A stretch of 6,472 nucleotides of DNA from an uncultured Anaerococcus sp. (GTDB taxonomy: Bacteria; Bacillota; Clostridia; Tissierellales; Peptoniphilaceae): contig CABQOK010000084.1 in assembly GCA_902465755.1 (NCBI GenBank), positions 1 through 6,472 on the forward strand, given 5' to 3'. Below, piece by piece: positions 1 through 5,911 of this stretch. Numbering within the stretch: the first letter of the stretch is position 1; each line of letters begins with the position of its first letter. The position numbers were made by a program, and so were the translations under genes. The notes under the pieces are model-generated. The model did not search any database and was not told where the DNA came from. It saw nothing but the letters and a program-made list of their open reading frames with translations.

Positions 1-1907
1 ATATAGGTGGATTTACCTGCCATATTAGGTCCTGTTATAATCTGGATTAGATTATTATCTTCCCCTATATCAGTATCATTAGGAATAAATTCATTTTCTT
101 TGAGATTTCTTTCTATAACAGGATGTCTTCCATCTTTTATTTTTATTATATTATCTTCACGAATTACTGGCCTGACATAAGAGTTTTCTAAAGAAATCTT
201 GGCAAAGGTATTTAAGGTATCGACCGTAGCGAGAATCTTTGCTAAGGCTTGAAGTTTTATTGTATTTCTTAAAACTTTTTCTCGAATCTCCTGGAATATT
301 TGATACTCTAGATCGTTTATCTTATCCTTACCACCTAAAATCAAACTAGATATTTCTTCTAACTTTTCAGTTGTATATCTCTCCTGATTTTTTAGTGTCT
401 GTTTTCTCACATAAGAATCTGGAACTTTATCCAAGTTAGATTTAGTTATCTCGATTGAATATCCATTATTTTTATTAAAAACGATCTTATAGTTTTTAAT
501 ACCTGTTTTCTCTCTTTCCTCATTTTCGTATTTTATAAGAGCACTTTGAGCGTTAGAGGATGACTCTTTAAGTTTATCAAGTTCATCATTGTATGAGTCT
601 TTAATTATCCCACCTTCACTTATAGCAATAGGTGGATCTTCAACTATAGCATTATCAATCAAATCAAATATATTATTAACATCTGGGATGTTTTCACCTA
701 TATTACTGATATTTGTATCCTTATAAGATTTTAATATATCCTTTAACTTAGGAATATTGGCAATAGAGTTCTTCAGTGATATAAAGTCACGACCATTTGC
801 TCTCTTATAAGAAATTTTACCTATAAGTCTTTCAAGATCATAGACATCTGACAATAAATTTGAGATATTGTTAGCAAGGATTCTATCTTTAAATAGGACC
901 TCAACAATATCTAACCTTCTCTCTATCTTCCTTTTATCTATTAGGGGTCTTTCTAGATACTCACTTATCATCCTAGATCCCATAACTGTATCAGCCTTGT
1001 CAATTATACTTAAAAGTGAATTTTCCTTAGTATTATTGTTTAAATTCTTACTTAATTCTAAGTTTTTCCTTGTACTTGCTTCAAGCTCCATGTAATCATT
1101 TATTTCAAGTATATCTATATTATTAATATGAACTAAATTATCTTTATGATACTTATAAATATAATCAAGAAGATTTGCAAGAGAAAGAATAGATAGTCTC
1201 ATGTTTTTAATCTTTTTAAGATTATCATCTCCCAAATGATCACTTATAAGCTCTGCCCTATTCATATAATCTTTAGGGTTTTGTATATAGTTTACAAATA
1301 TTTCTTCTTCCTGAAAATAACTTCTTAAACTTTGATCATTAAAGTCAGAGTTAATTAGAATTTCTGATGGGTTAATTTTCTCTATCTGATCTATTGCTTT
1401 TTTTCCTATAGAAGAGCTTAATCCTTTTATTTCAAAGCTTACAAGCTTCCCAGTTGAAATATCACAATAGCTAATTGATAGACCATAATCGTTTTGAAAT
1501 ATTGAGAGGAGATAATTATTTTTTCTATTATCTAAGGACTCCATATCAGTAATTGTTCCTGGAGTTATAACACGAGTTATAGCCCTTTTGACGAGTCCTT
1601 TAGCTTCTTTTGGATCTTCTACTTGATCACACAAAGCTACCTTATAGCCTTGTTTGACAAGTTTAAAGGCATAATTATCTATCACATGATGTGGGACACC
1701 ACACATAGGAGCTTTCTTTTCGTGACCACACTCTTTACCAGTCAGCGTGAGAGAAAGAGCTTTGCTAGTAATAATTGCATCATCAAAGAAAGCCTCATAA
1801 AAATCTCCTACCCTATATAAGAGTATAGCATCTTTGAAATCATTCTTAACGTCCACGTAGTGTTTTAACATAGGAGTAAGTTTATCATATTTAAAATTGT
1901 TTTTCAT
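1..1907 (-). CDS. mutS: DNA mismatch repair protein MutS (3' end cut off by window edge)
   Basis: MutS recognises base mismatches and small loops in DNA and, as an ATP-driven clamp, recruits MutL to start repair. The reading frame is open without a stop from the ATG at 1907 to the left edge, giving 635 codons. The N-terminal mismatch-binding domain has GDFYEAF at residues 34-40, with Phe36 and Glu38, the pair that contacts the mismatch in the family. It is preceded by LTPMLKHYVDVK, which fits the usual MutS start. Connector, lever and clamp regions follow. GRHPV (593-597) opens the ATPase domain, and the Walker A motif TGPNMAGKST (625-634) sits at the very edge. Walker B, the signature loop and the C-terminus lie outside the window. 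The start is supported by AGGAG at 1913-1917, five bases upstream. A typical MutS of about 850-880 residues would have roughly 230 more. It is MutS1, not MutS2, because the mismatch-binding domain is present. mutL may follow outside the window, which cannot be checked here. Confidence 0.97.
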   Translation of the reverse strand, partial: MKNNFKYDKLTPMLKHYVDVKNDFKDAILLYRVGDFYEAFFDDAIITSKALSLTLTGKECGHEKKAPMCGVPHHVIDNYAFKLVKQGYKVALCDQVEDPKEAKGLVKRAITRVITPGTITDMESLDNRKNNYLLSIFQNDYGLSISYCDISTGKLVSFEIKGLSSSIGKKAIDQIEKINPSEILINSDFNDQSLRSYFQEEEIFVNYIQNPKDYMNRAELISDHLGDDNLKKIKNMRLSILSLANLLDYIYKYHKDNLVHINNIDILEINDYMELEASTRKNLELSKNLNNNTKENSLLSIIDKADTVMGSRMISEYLERPLIDKRKIERRLDIVEVLFKDRILANNISNLLSDVYDLERLIGKISYKRANGRDFISLKNSIANIPKLKDILKSYKDTNISNIGENIPDVNNIFDLIDNAIVEDPPIAISEGGIIKDSYNDELDKLKESSSNAQSALIKYENEEREKTGIKNYKIVFNKNNGYSIEITKSNLDKVPDSYVRKQTLKNQERYTTEKLEEISSLILGGKDKINDLEYQIFQEIREKVLRNTIKLQALAKILATVDTLNTFAKISLENSYVRPVIREDNIIKIKDGRHPVIERNLKENEFIPNDTDIGEDNNLIQIITGPNMAGKSTY

Positions 1908-1930
1908 TTTGACTCCTTTTTATTAATCCA

Positions 1931-2057
1931 TAAATAAAATGAGACTACTGCAAAATTAATCTACTAACTTACTATAATTTTTAAGGCTTTGTTTAAGTCT
2001 TAATGAATTACGTAGGTTTTACCAGTAGATTTTAATTTGCAATAGCCTTATTATTTA
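1931..2057. repeat. Large imperfect palindrome between the SUOX-like gene and mutS (possible MITE-like element)
   Basis: Most of this intergenic stretch folds back on itself. The clearest arms are 1945-1965 and 2024-2045. They share CTA(C/T)TGCAAA, TTAA and TCTACT, with one mismatch and two small gaps. Inside them, AACTTAC..TAATT (about 1966-1979) pairs with AATTACGTAGGTT (about 2007-2019). The centre is a hairpin, TTAAGGCTT-TGTTT-AAGTCTTAA (1981-2003). Weaker pairing continues outward to TAAATA at 1931 and TATTTA at 2052-2057, reaching the stop codon of the upstream gene. There is no open reading frame and no U-rich tail typical of a strong terminator. Ends of the form CTATTGCAAA resemble inverted ends of some Firmicute insertion sequences, so a miniature non-autonomous element is possible. 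It could also act as an RNA stem that adjusts mutS expression. A weak -10-like TATAGT on the minus strand lies inside it, but its -35 is poor. Confidence 0.6.
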
Positions 2058-2584
2058 ATGTTTAAAACTTTTACATCCTTAACCCAAGCTTCCTTACTGT
2101 CACTATTAGTATCTATTAATGATAGAGCTCCCATAGCATCGTCATAATCTTGGTTTGGCTTGTTGTTTATCTTATACACTAAGAGAACCCTATCGACTTC
2201 TAGGGCTATAGACATTGGATATGTAGTATAATTACCGTCTGAATCTTCTATTATTAAATCTGGTGATTCTTCTAATTTATATCCTAAGTCGCCCAAGAGC
2301 TTCTCTAAAGCTACCCCAGTTAACTCTACTTCTTCTAAGCCTTTTTCAAGCTTAACTTTTTTCTTAACAGATTTTAACTTCCTAATTTCTTTTAGATTAT
2401 AGGAATGTTGATTATTCTCACTATCTTTTATAATTACAATTTCCTTATCATGCTTTTTTAAATTATAATCAGCAATTTTATTTTTTACGAAGAAAATCAT
2501 GAGTAATGCGACAGTAAATCCTATCAAAGCTAAGTAAATATTGTATTTATTCCTTTTAAATCTTTTTAATACATCTTTTTTCAT
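2051..2584 (-). CDS. Membrane-anchored protein with a sulfite-oxidase (SUOX)-like fold, no cofactor cysteine
   Basis: This is a 177-residue protein of unknown function. A basic N-terminus (MKKDVLKRFKRNK) leads into one hydrophobic segment at residues 15-33, so it is probably a signal anchor with the rest outside the cell. There is no lipobox. Residues 47-176 follow the pattern of the oxidoreductase molybdopterin-binding (SUOX) domain: SYNLKEIRKL (61-70), ELTGVALEKLL (87-97), DGNYTTYP (116-123), VLLVYKINNKP (133-143), GALSLID (152-158) and AWVKDVKVLNI (166-176). The protein contains no cysteine at all, so the Cys that binds molybdenum in true sulfite oxidases is missing. I infer a binding or structural role rather than molybdoenzyme activity. 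Its ATG overlaps the dut stop by one base (TAATG) and the upstream Shine-Dalgarno is weak, so translation is probably coupled to dut. The anchor and ORF are certain and the fold assignment is likely. Confidence 0.75.
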   Translation of the reverse strand: MKKDVLKRFKRNKYNIYLALIGFTVALLMIFFVKNKIADYNLKKHDKEIVIIKDSENNQHSYNLKEIRKLKSVKKKVKLEKGLEEVELTGVALEKLLGDLGYKLEESPDLIIEDSDGNYTTYPMSIALEVDRVLLVYKINNKPNQDYDDAMGALSLIDTNSDSKEAWVKDVKVLNIK

Positions 2585-3018
2585 TATCTACCGGTAGAAC
2601 CGAATCCATCCTCTCCTCTAATAGAATCTTCCAGGCTATCTACGAGTTCTATATCACATCTTAAGTAAGGTTGAATAACTAACTGAGCCAGTCTATCACC
2701 GTTTTTAATAACTTGTGTCTTATTACCATAATTATAGAAAAACACCATTATTTCGCCCCTGTAATCGGAGTCAATTACCCCAATGGTGTTTGCAAGCATC
2801 AATTGTTTTTTCACTCCAGTAGATGATCTTGGATAAACACCTCCAAAATAGCCTTCTGGAATTTCTACTTTAACTCCAGTATGTACCTTTACCGTTTCTC
2901 CAGGTTTAACTTCAATATTTTCTTTTGTGTACGAGTATAAATCAATACCAGCAGCATGGCTAGTGCCATATGCTGGGACCTTATCTTCAACAATCATTTT
3001 GAGTTTTTTATTATTCAT
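2584..3018 (-). CDS. dut: Trimeric dUTPase (deoxyuridine 5'-triphosphate nucleotidohydrolase)
   Basis: It hydrolyses dUTP to dUMP and pyrophosphate, keeping uracil out of DNA and supplying dUMP for thymidylate synthesis in the cytosol. The 144-residue length is normal for the homotrimeric family, and all five motifs are visible: AGIDLYS (23-29), PRSSTG (63-68), GVIDSDYRGEI (80-90), GDRLAQLVI (107-115) and the glycine-rich C-terminal arm GEDGFGSTGR (135-144). Asp83 in motif 3 is the expected water-activating residue, and Phe139 in the arm is the expected base-stacking residue. The ATG at 3018 has an AGGTGG site at 3023-3028 just upstream. This is the first gene of a leftward operon; its last codon runs straight into TAATG, starting the SUOX-like gene. 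A promoter is predicted in the divergent region shared with pepT. Nothing unusual in the protein itself. Confidence 0.97.
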   Translation of the reverse strand: MNNKKLKMIVEDKVPAYGTSHAAGIDLYSYTKENIEVKPGETVKVHTGVKVEIPEGYFGGVYPRSSTGVKKQLMLANTIGVIDSDYRGEIMVFFYNYGNKTQVIKNGDRLAQLVIQPYLRCDIELVDSLEDSIRGEDGFGSTGR

Positions 3019-3039
3019 AATCCCACCTTTTCCTTAATT

Positions 3040-3067
3040 AATATACCAATTTTCCTTATTTTAACAA
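3040..3067 (-). promoter_or_regulatory. Predicted sigma-A promoter of dut operon
   Basis: On the minus strand, TTGTTA (3062-3067) is followed after 16 bases by TATATT (3040-3045). These match 4/6 and 5/6 of the -35 and -10 consensus. The -10 lies 21 bases upstream of the dut ATG, giving a very short leader just long enough for the Shine-Dalgarno site. Position and matches are seen; activity is inferred. Confidence 0.5.
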
Positions 3068-3076
3068 TCATAAGAG

Positions 3077-3082
3077 TATAAT
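3077..3082 (+). promoter_or_regulatory. Predicted -10 element of pepT promoter
   Basis: A perfect TATAAT lies 21 bases upstream of the pepT ATG. No good -35 is found at the standard distance: CCTTAT or TCCTTA at about 3053-3059 are poor, and TTAACA at 3061-3066 is too close. Transcription may be weak or activator-dependent. The -35 area overlaps the opposing dut promoter, so the two could compete for polymerase. Confidence 0.45.
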
Positions 3083-3103
3083 AAAAAAGAAGGAAGGTGG
3101 ATT

Positions 3104-4324
3104 ATGGATAATATAACAAAAAGATTTCTTAAGTATATATCTTTTGATACAAAAAGTGACCCAGAGTTAGGAAAAACTCAAAAACCATCAACTCCAGGTC
3201 AACTTGTACTTGCGAAAGAACTTAAAAAAGAACTGGAAGACTTGGGAATAGAAGCTAGTATAAATGAAGAAGGCTTTGTCTTTGCAAAATTACCCTCAAA
3301 TACTGATAAAAATATACCTGTAGTGGGTTTCTTATCCCATATGGATACATCTCCTGAGATGTACGGTAAGATAGAAAATCCTCAAATAATTAAATACGAA
3401 GGCGGAGATATTAAACTTAATAGCAATAGATCTATTAAAGTTAGTGAGTTTCCAATTCTAGATAAACTCAAAGGCCTAACACTTATCACTACTAGGGGAG
3501 AAAGCTTATTGGGAGCTGATGATAAGAGCGGTATAGCTTCAATCATGAATGCGGTTGAATACTTTGTAAATAATCCTGATATAGAGCATGGAGATGTTAT
3601 GGTTGCCTTCACTCCTGATGAGGAAATTGGCACAGGATGTGATACTTTCGATGTAGAATCTTTCGGAGCAGACTTTGCCTATACAGTTGACGGTGGGTAT
3701 CTTGGAGAATTAGAATATGAGTCTTTTAATGCAGCCAGTGGAATAGTAAATATAAAAGGAAAATCAATCCACCCAGGTTCTGCAAAAAACACCATGGTTA
3801 ATTCAATTAGTATCGCTCGAGAATTTGATAGTTTACTAGGTGATGTAAGAAGACCAGAGCATACTGAAGGCTACGAAGGATTTTTCCATCTATTAAGTAT
3901 CAATGGTGACATAGAAAATACCAAAATGGAATATATAATTAGGGAACATGATAGGAATAAATTTGAAGCAATGAAAAAAGAATTTTCCGATAACGCTTCT
4001 TATTTAAACAAAAAGTATGGAGAGTTCATTAGTTTAGATATTTCTGATTCTTATTATAATATGGGCGAAATAATTGAGAAAAATATGAAGATTGTTGATT
4101 ATGCCAAAACAGCCATGGAAAATCTTGGTATAAAACCTATCATTGAGCCAATCAGAGGAGGCACAGATGGGTCTAAACTTTCATTTATGGGTCTACCAAC
4201 TCCAAACATATTTACCGGTGGTATGAACTATCATGGGGTTTATGAAATTATACCAATAGAGCATATGAAAAAGGCTAGCGAAACTGTCATAGAGATAATT
4301 AAGATAATTGCAAACGATAATTAA
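3104..4324 (+). CDS. pepT: Peptidase T (tripeptide aminopeptidase, M20B zinc peptidase)
   Basis: A cytosolic di-zinc aminopeptidase that removes the N-terminal residue from tripeptides, finishing breakdown of imported or recycled peptides. The 406-residue length matches the family (about 408). Metal and catalytic residues are all visible: His79 and Asp81 in SHMDTSPE, Asp140 in LGADDKSG, Glu173-Glu174 in PDEEIGTG, Asp196 in YTVDGG, and His377 in MNYHGVYE. His223 in SIHPGSAKNTMVNS lies in the dimerisation (lid) domain that contributes to substrate binding, and Arg280 is in IIREHDR. RGGTDGS (351-357) precedes the last ligand, as in other PepT proteins. The ATG at 3104 is supported by GGAAGGTGG directly upstream and by alignment of MDNITKRFLKYISFDTKSD with the usual start. 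It is divergent from dut. No terminator is evident before the next gene, so partial read-through is possible. Confidence 0.97.
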   Translation: MDNITKRFLKYISFDTKSDPELGKTQKPSTPGQLVLAKELKKELEDLGIEASINEEGFVFAKLPSNTDKNIPVVGFLSHMDTSPEMYGKIENPQIIKYEGGDIKLNSNRSIKVSEFPILDKLKGLTLITTRGESLLGADDKSGIASIMNAVEYFVNNPDIEHGDVMVAFTPDEEIGTGCDTFDVESFGADFAYTVDGGYLGELEYESFNAASGIVNIKGKSIHPGSAKNTMVNSISIAREFDSLLGDVRRPEHTEGYEGFFHLLSINGDIENTKMEYIIREHDRNKFEAMKKEFSDNASYLNKKYGEFISLDISDSYYNMGEIIEKNMKIVDYAKTAMENLGIKPIIEPIRGGTDGSKLSFMGLPTPNIFTGGMNYHGVYEIIPIEHMKKASETVIEIIKIIANDN

Positions 4325-4352
4325 TGAAATTTTTCTAAAAATCTGTTATAAT
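4324..4352 (+). promoter_or_regulatory. Predicted extended -10 promoter of the small acidic gene
   Basis: ATGAAA (4324-4329, 4/6 of the -35 consensus) is separated by 17 bases from a perfect TATAAT (4347-4352). A TG dinucleotide one base before the -10 (4344-4345) makes it an extended -10. It overlaps the pepT stop codon and lies 40 bases before the start of the 77-codon gene. This is the best-looking promoter in the window. Confidence 0.65.
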
Positions 4353-4392
4353 ATAAATGTAAGGAAATTTGAATATATTAAAGGAGATTTAT

Positions 4393-4626
4393 ATGACAAA
4401 CGACAAAAAAGTATCTAATGAAAACCAATACAGAGGAAATGATGAACTTGATAAAAAAGTTAGAGAAGAAAACAAGGAAACTGGTGGAGAATCATTAGAC
4501 AAAAAACTAGGTCCTGACCAAGAGAATCTTAGAAGCATTAGCGATGAAGCTGATGAAAATTCAAACGTTGGTGCAGAATCACGTAGAACAAGAGCTGATT
4601 TTTCTGAAAATCCTTCAGAAGACTAG
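4393..4626 (+). CDS. Small acidic, probably disordered hypothetical protein
   Basis: I do not recognise this 77-residue protein. It is very hydrophilic, with about 21 acidic and 13 basic residues (net near -8). It has no Cys, His or Trp, only one Tyr (13) and one Phe (70), and no hydrophobic segment or signal peptide. A short internal repeat is visible: ELDKKVREEN (18-27) and SLDKKLGPDQEN (34-45). The C-terminal part, ESRRTRADFSENPSED (62-77), has a basic patch followed by an acidic tail. I chose the ATG at 4393 because AAGGAG (4381-4386) lies six bases upstream; an upstream in-frame TTG at 4369 has no such support. It has its own predicted promoter and a strong terminator, which argues for a real, possibly well-expressed single gene. 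The composition resembles stress-type hydrophilic proteins, but this is only suggestive. Confidence 0.8.
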   Translation: MTNDKKVSNENQYRGNDELDKKVREENKETGGESLDKKLGPDQENLRSISDEADENSNVGAESRRTRADFSENPSED

Positions 4627-4638
4627 AAAACATTACAT

Positions 4639-4669
4639 AAAAACCCAGGATATTCCAACCTGGGTTTTT
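4639..4669. terminator. Bidirectional intrinsic terminator
   Basis: AAAAACCCAGG (4639-4649) and CCTGGGTTTTT (4659-4669) form a perfect 11-bp stem with a 9-base loop. The GC core is CCCAGG/CCTGGG, with runs of A and T on either side, so it gives a U-tract in both directions. It starts 13 bases after the stop of the small acidic gene and ends 3 bases before the stop of the converging U32 gene, so it serves both. Confidence 0.93.
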
Positions 4670-4672
4670 AAT

Positions 4673-5911
4673 TTACTTATCTTCAATTTTTCTTCTAAGC
4701 ATGTCGCCCTTTTCGAGAGGAAGATCTATTTTAATCATAATCTTATCTTTTGGTTTATTAGCAACTTCTATATCCTCGCCTTTAGAATTTTTCATATTGT
4801 CGATTTTAAATTCGTAATAATCAGGAGAGTTTGAGAATATCTCTATCTCATCATTTAGGAAAAATCTATTTCTTTGCTCAATTGTTGCAATTTTATTCTC
4901 CTTATCATAATCTAGTACTACTCCAATAAAATCATAATTTCTTATATAAGAAGAGTTTTCATATATTTGATCATTACTATCTGGCTTGTTATAGAAAAAT
5001 CCTTTTGTAAAATGTCTATGACTAGCCTTAGTGATTTCATCATAATATTTTTTAACTATATCCCTATTGAACTTACCCTCATAATAGGCATCAATAGCCT
5101 GTCTATAGCTTCTAATTACTGTTGCCACATAAAAGGCTGTCTTCATTCTTCCTTCGATTTTAAAGCTATCTACGCCCGCTTCTATAAGCTTATCAATTTC
5201 ATTTAATAGACAAAGATCCTTAGAGTTCATGATAAATGTTCCACCCTTACCATCCTCTTCAATAGGATAATACTCACCCGGTCTTGTCTCTTCTTGGATA
5301 GAATATTTCCACCTGCATGATTGGGCACAATCTCCCCTATTAGCATCTCTTCCTGTCATGTAGTTAGAGAGAAGGCATCTTCCTGAATATGATATACACA
5401 TAGCACCATGAACGAAACATTCTATTTCCATGTCCTCTGGAGCATTTTTCTTAATCTCCTTTATTTCTTCAAAAGAAAGCTCTCTAGCAAGTATTACCCT
5501 TTTAGCTCCCATATCATGCCAAAACTTAACTGTTGCTGAGTTAGTTACTGAAGCTTGTGTACTTATATGAAGGTCTACATTAGTGTGCTCTTTTGCTAGG
5601 GCAAAAATTCCTGGATCGGAAATTATTAATGCATCTACCTTTATAGAATCTAAATACTCCAAATATTCAACAAGCCCTGTCATATCTTCATCATGAGGCA
5701 ATATATTCATTGTAACATGGACTCTTACATTATTGTCATGTGCATATTCTACAGCCTTCTTTAGTTCATCTTTGTCAAAATTTTTGGCATTAGCTCTTAA
5801 ACCAAAACTGTCTCCTGCAAGAAAGACAGCATTTGCTCCGAATTTAATTGCTGATTTTAATCTTTCCATATCCCCGGCGGGTGCTAATAGCTCTACCTTT
5901 TTATCTTTCAC
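4673..5911 (-). CDS. trhP: U32-family tRNA U34 hydroxylation protein, TrhP type (not a true collagenase)
   Basis: In Escherichia coli and Bacillus subtilis, TrhP proteins make 5-hydroxyuridine at wobble position 34 of tRNAs, an oxygen-independent route needing prephenate and an iron-sulfur cluster. This 412-residue protein has the N-terminal barrel start VELLAPAGDMERLKSAIKFGA (6-26) and the U32 signature ECFVHGAMCISYSGRCLLS (164-182). NRGDCAQSCRWKY (191-203) and DLC (232-234) follow. Cys172, Cys179, Cys195/Cys199 and Cys234 are candidate cluster ligands. SFKIEGRMK (249-257) is another family block. A C-terminal beta domain (about 325-410) makes it like the longer B. subtilis YrrO (TrhP2) rather than the short YrrN. 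The start is GTG at 5911, with a perfect AAGGAGG at 5916-5922 placed inside the last codons of trmR. The genes overlap by four bases (GTGA), so translation is probably coupled. The usual 'peptidase U32/collagenase' name is probably misleading. TrhP assignment rests on homology and the trmR neighbour. Confidence 0.88.
   Translation of the reverse strand: MKDKKVELLAPAGDMERLKSAIKFGANAVFLAGDSFGLRANAKNFDKDELKKAVEYAHDNNVRVHVTMNILPHDEDMTGLVEYLEYLDSIKVDALIISDPGIFALAKEHTNVDLHISTQASVTNSATVKFWHDMGAKRVILARELSFEEIKEIKKNAPEDMEIECFVHGAMCISYSGRCLLSNYMTGRDANRGDCAQSCRWKYSIQEETRPGEYYPIEEDGKGGTFIMNSKDLCLLNEIDKLIEAGVDSFKIEGRMKTAFYVATVIRSYRQAIDAYYEGKFNRDIVKKYYDEITKASHRHFTKGFFYNKPDSNDQIYENSSYIRNYDFIGVVLDYDKENKIATIEQRNRFFLNDEIEIFSNSPDYYEFKIDNMKNSKGEDIEVANKPKDKIMIKIDLPLEKGDMLRRKIEDK

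Larger units (their letters stand above)
3010..3112. repeat. Mirror-image start regions of dut and pepT (inverted repeat)
   Basis: The start regions of the two divergent genes are nearly the same sequence in opposite directions. The dut side reads AAGGTGGGATTATGAATAAT (from 3029 down to 3010 on the minus strand). The pepT side reads AAGGTGGATTATGGATAAT (3094-3112 on the plus strand). They differ by one gap and one substitution, and both have AAGGA-like bases just before. Each copy carries the Shine-Dalgarno site and the start codon. The AGGTG core matches the downstream part of the anti-16S consensus, which explains the short distance to ATG. It may be a chance result of shared signals, an old inverted duplication, or a symmetric operator. 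Confidence 0.6.

Noticed and set aside
868..1820. Plus-strand open frames at 868-1095 and 1623-1820
   Set aside because: They lie inside mutS on the opposite strand, lack Shine-Dalgarno sites and have no recognisable protein features.
1931..2057. Palindrome as a standard intrinsic terminator
   Set aside because: The stem is long, AT-rich and interrupted, and is not followed by a clear U-tract on the minus-strand transcript.
3382..3633. Minus-strand open frame inside pepT
   Set aside because: It is antisense to conserved metal-binding regions of pepT and looks like low-complexity shadow translation.
4325..4343. AT-only hairpin (ATTTTTCTAAAAAT) after pepT as a terminator
   Set aside because: The stem has no GC core and overlaps the predicted promoter of the next gene, so a terminator role is not supported.
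4369..4392. Upstream TTG start extending the small acidic protein by eight residues
   Set aside because: The ATG at 4393 has AAGGAG at ideal distance; the added residues are hydrophobic and unlike the rest, and they include the Shine-Dalgarno site itself.
4544..4834. Plus-strand frame spanning the end of the small gene and the terminator
   Set aside because: It crosses a strong terminator and runs antisense into trhP, with no start signal.
4673..5911. Secreted collagenase or virulence protease reading of the U32 gene
   Set aside because: There is no signal peptide, the cysteine pattern fits the iron-sulfur RNA-modifying U32 proteins, and the neighbour is trmR.
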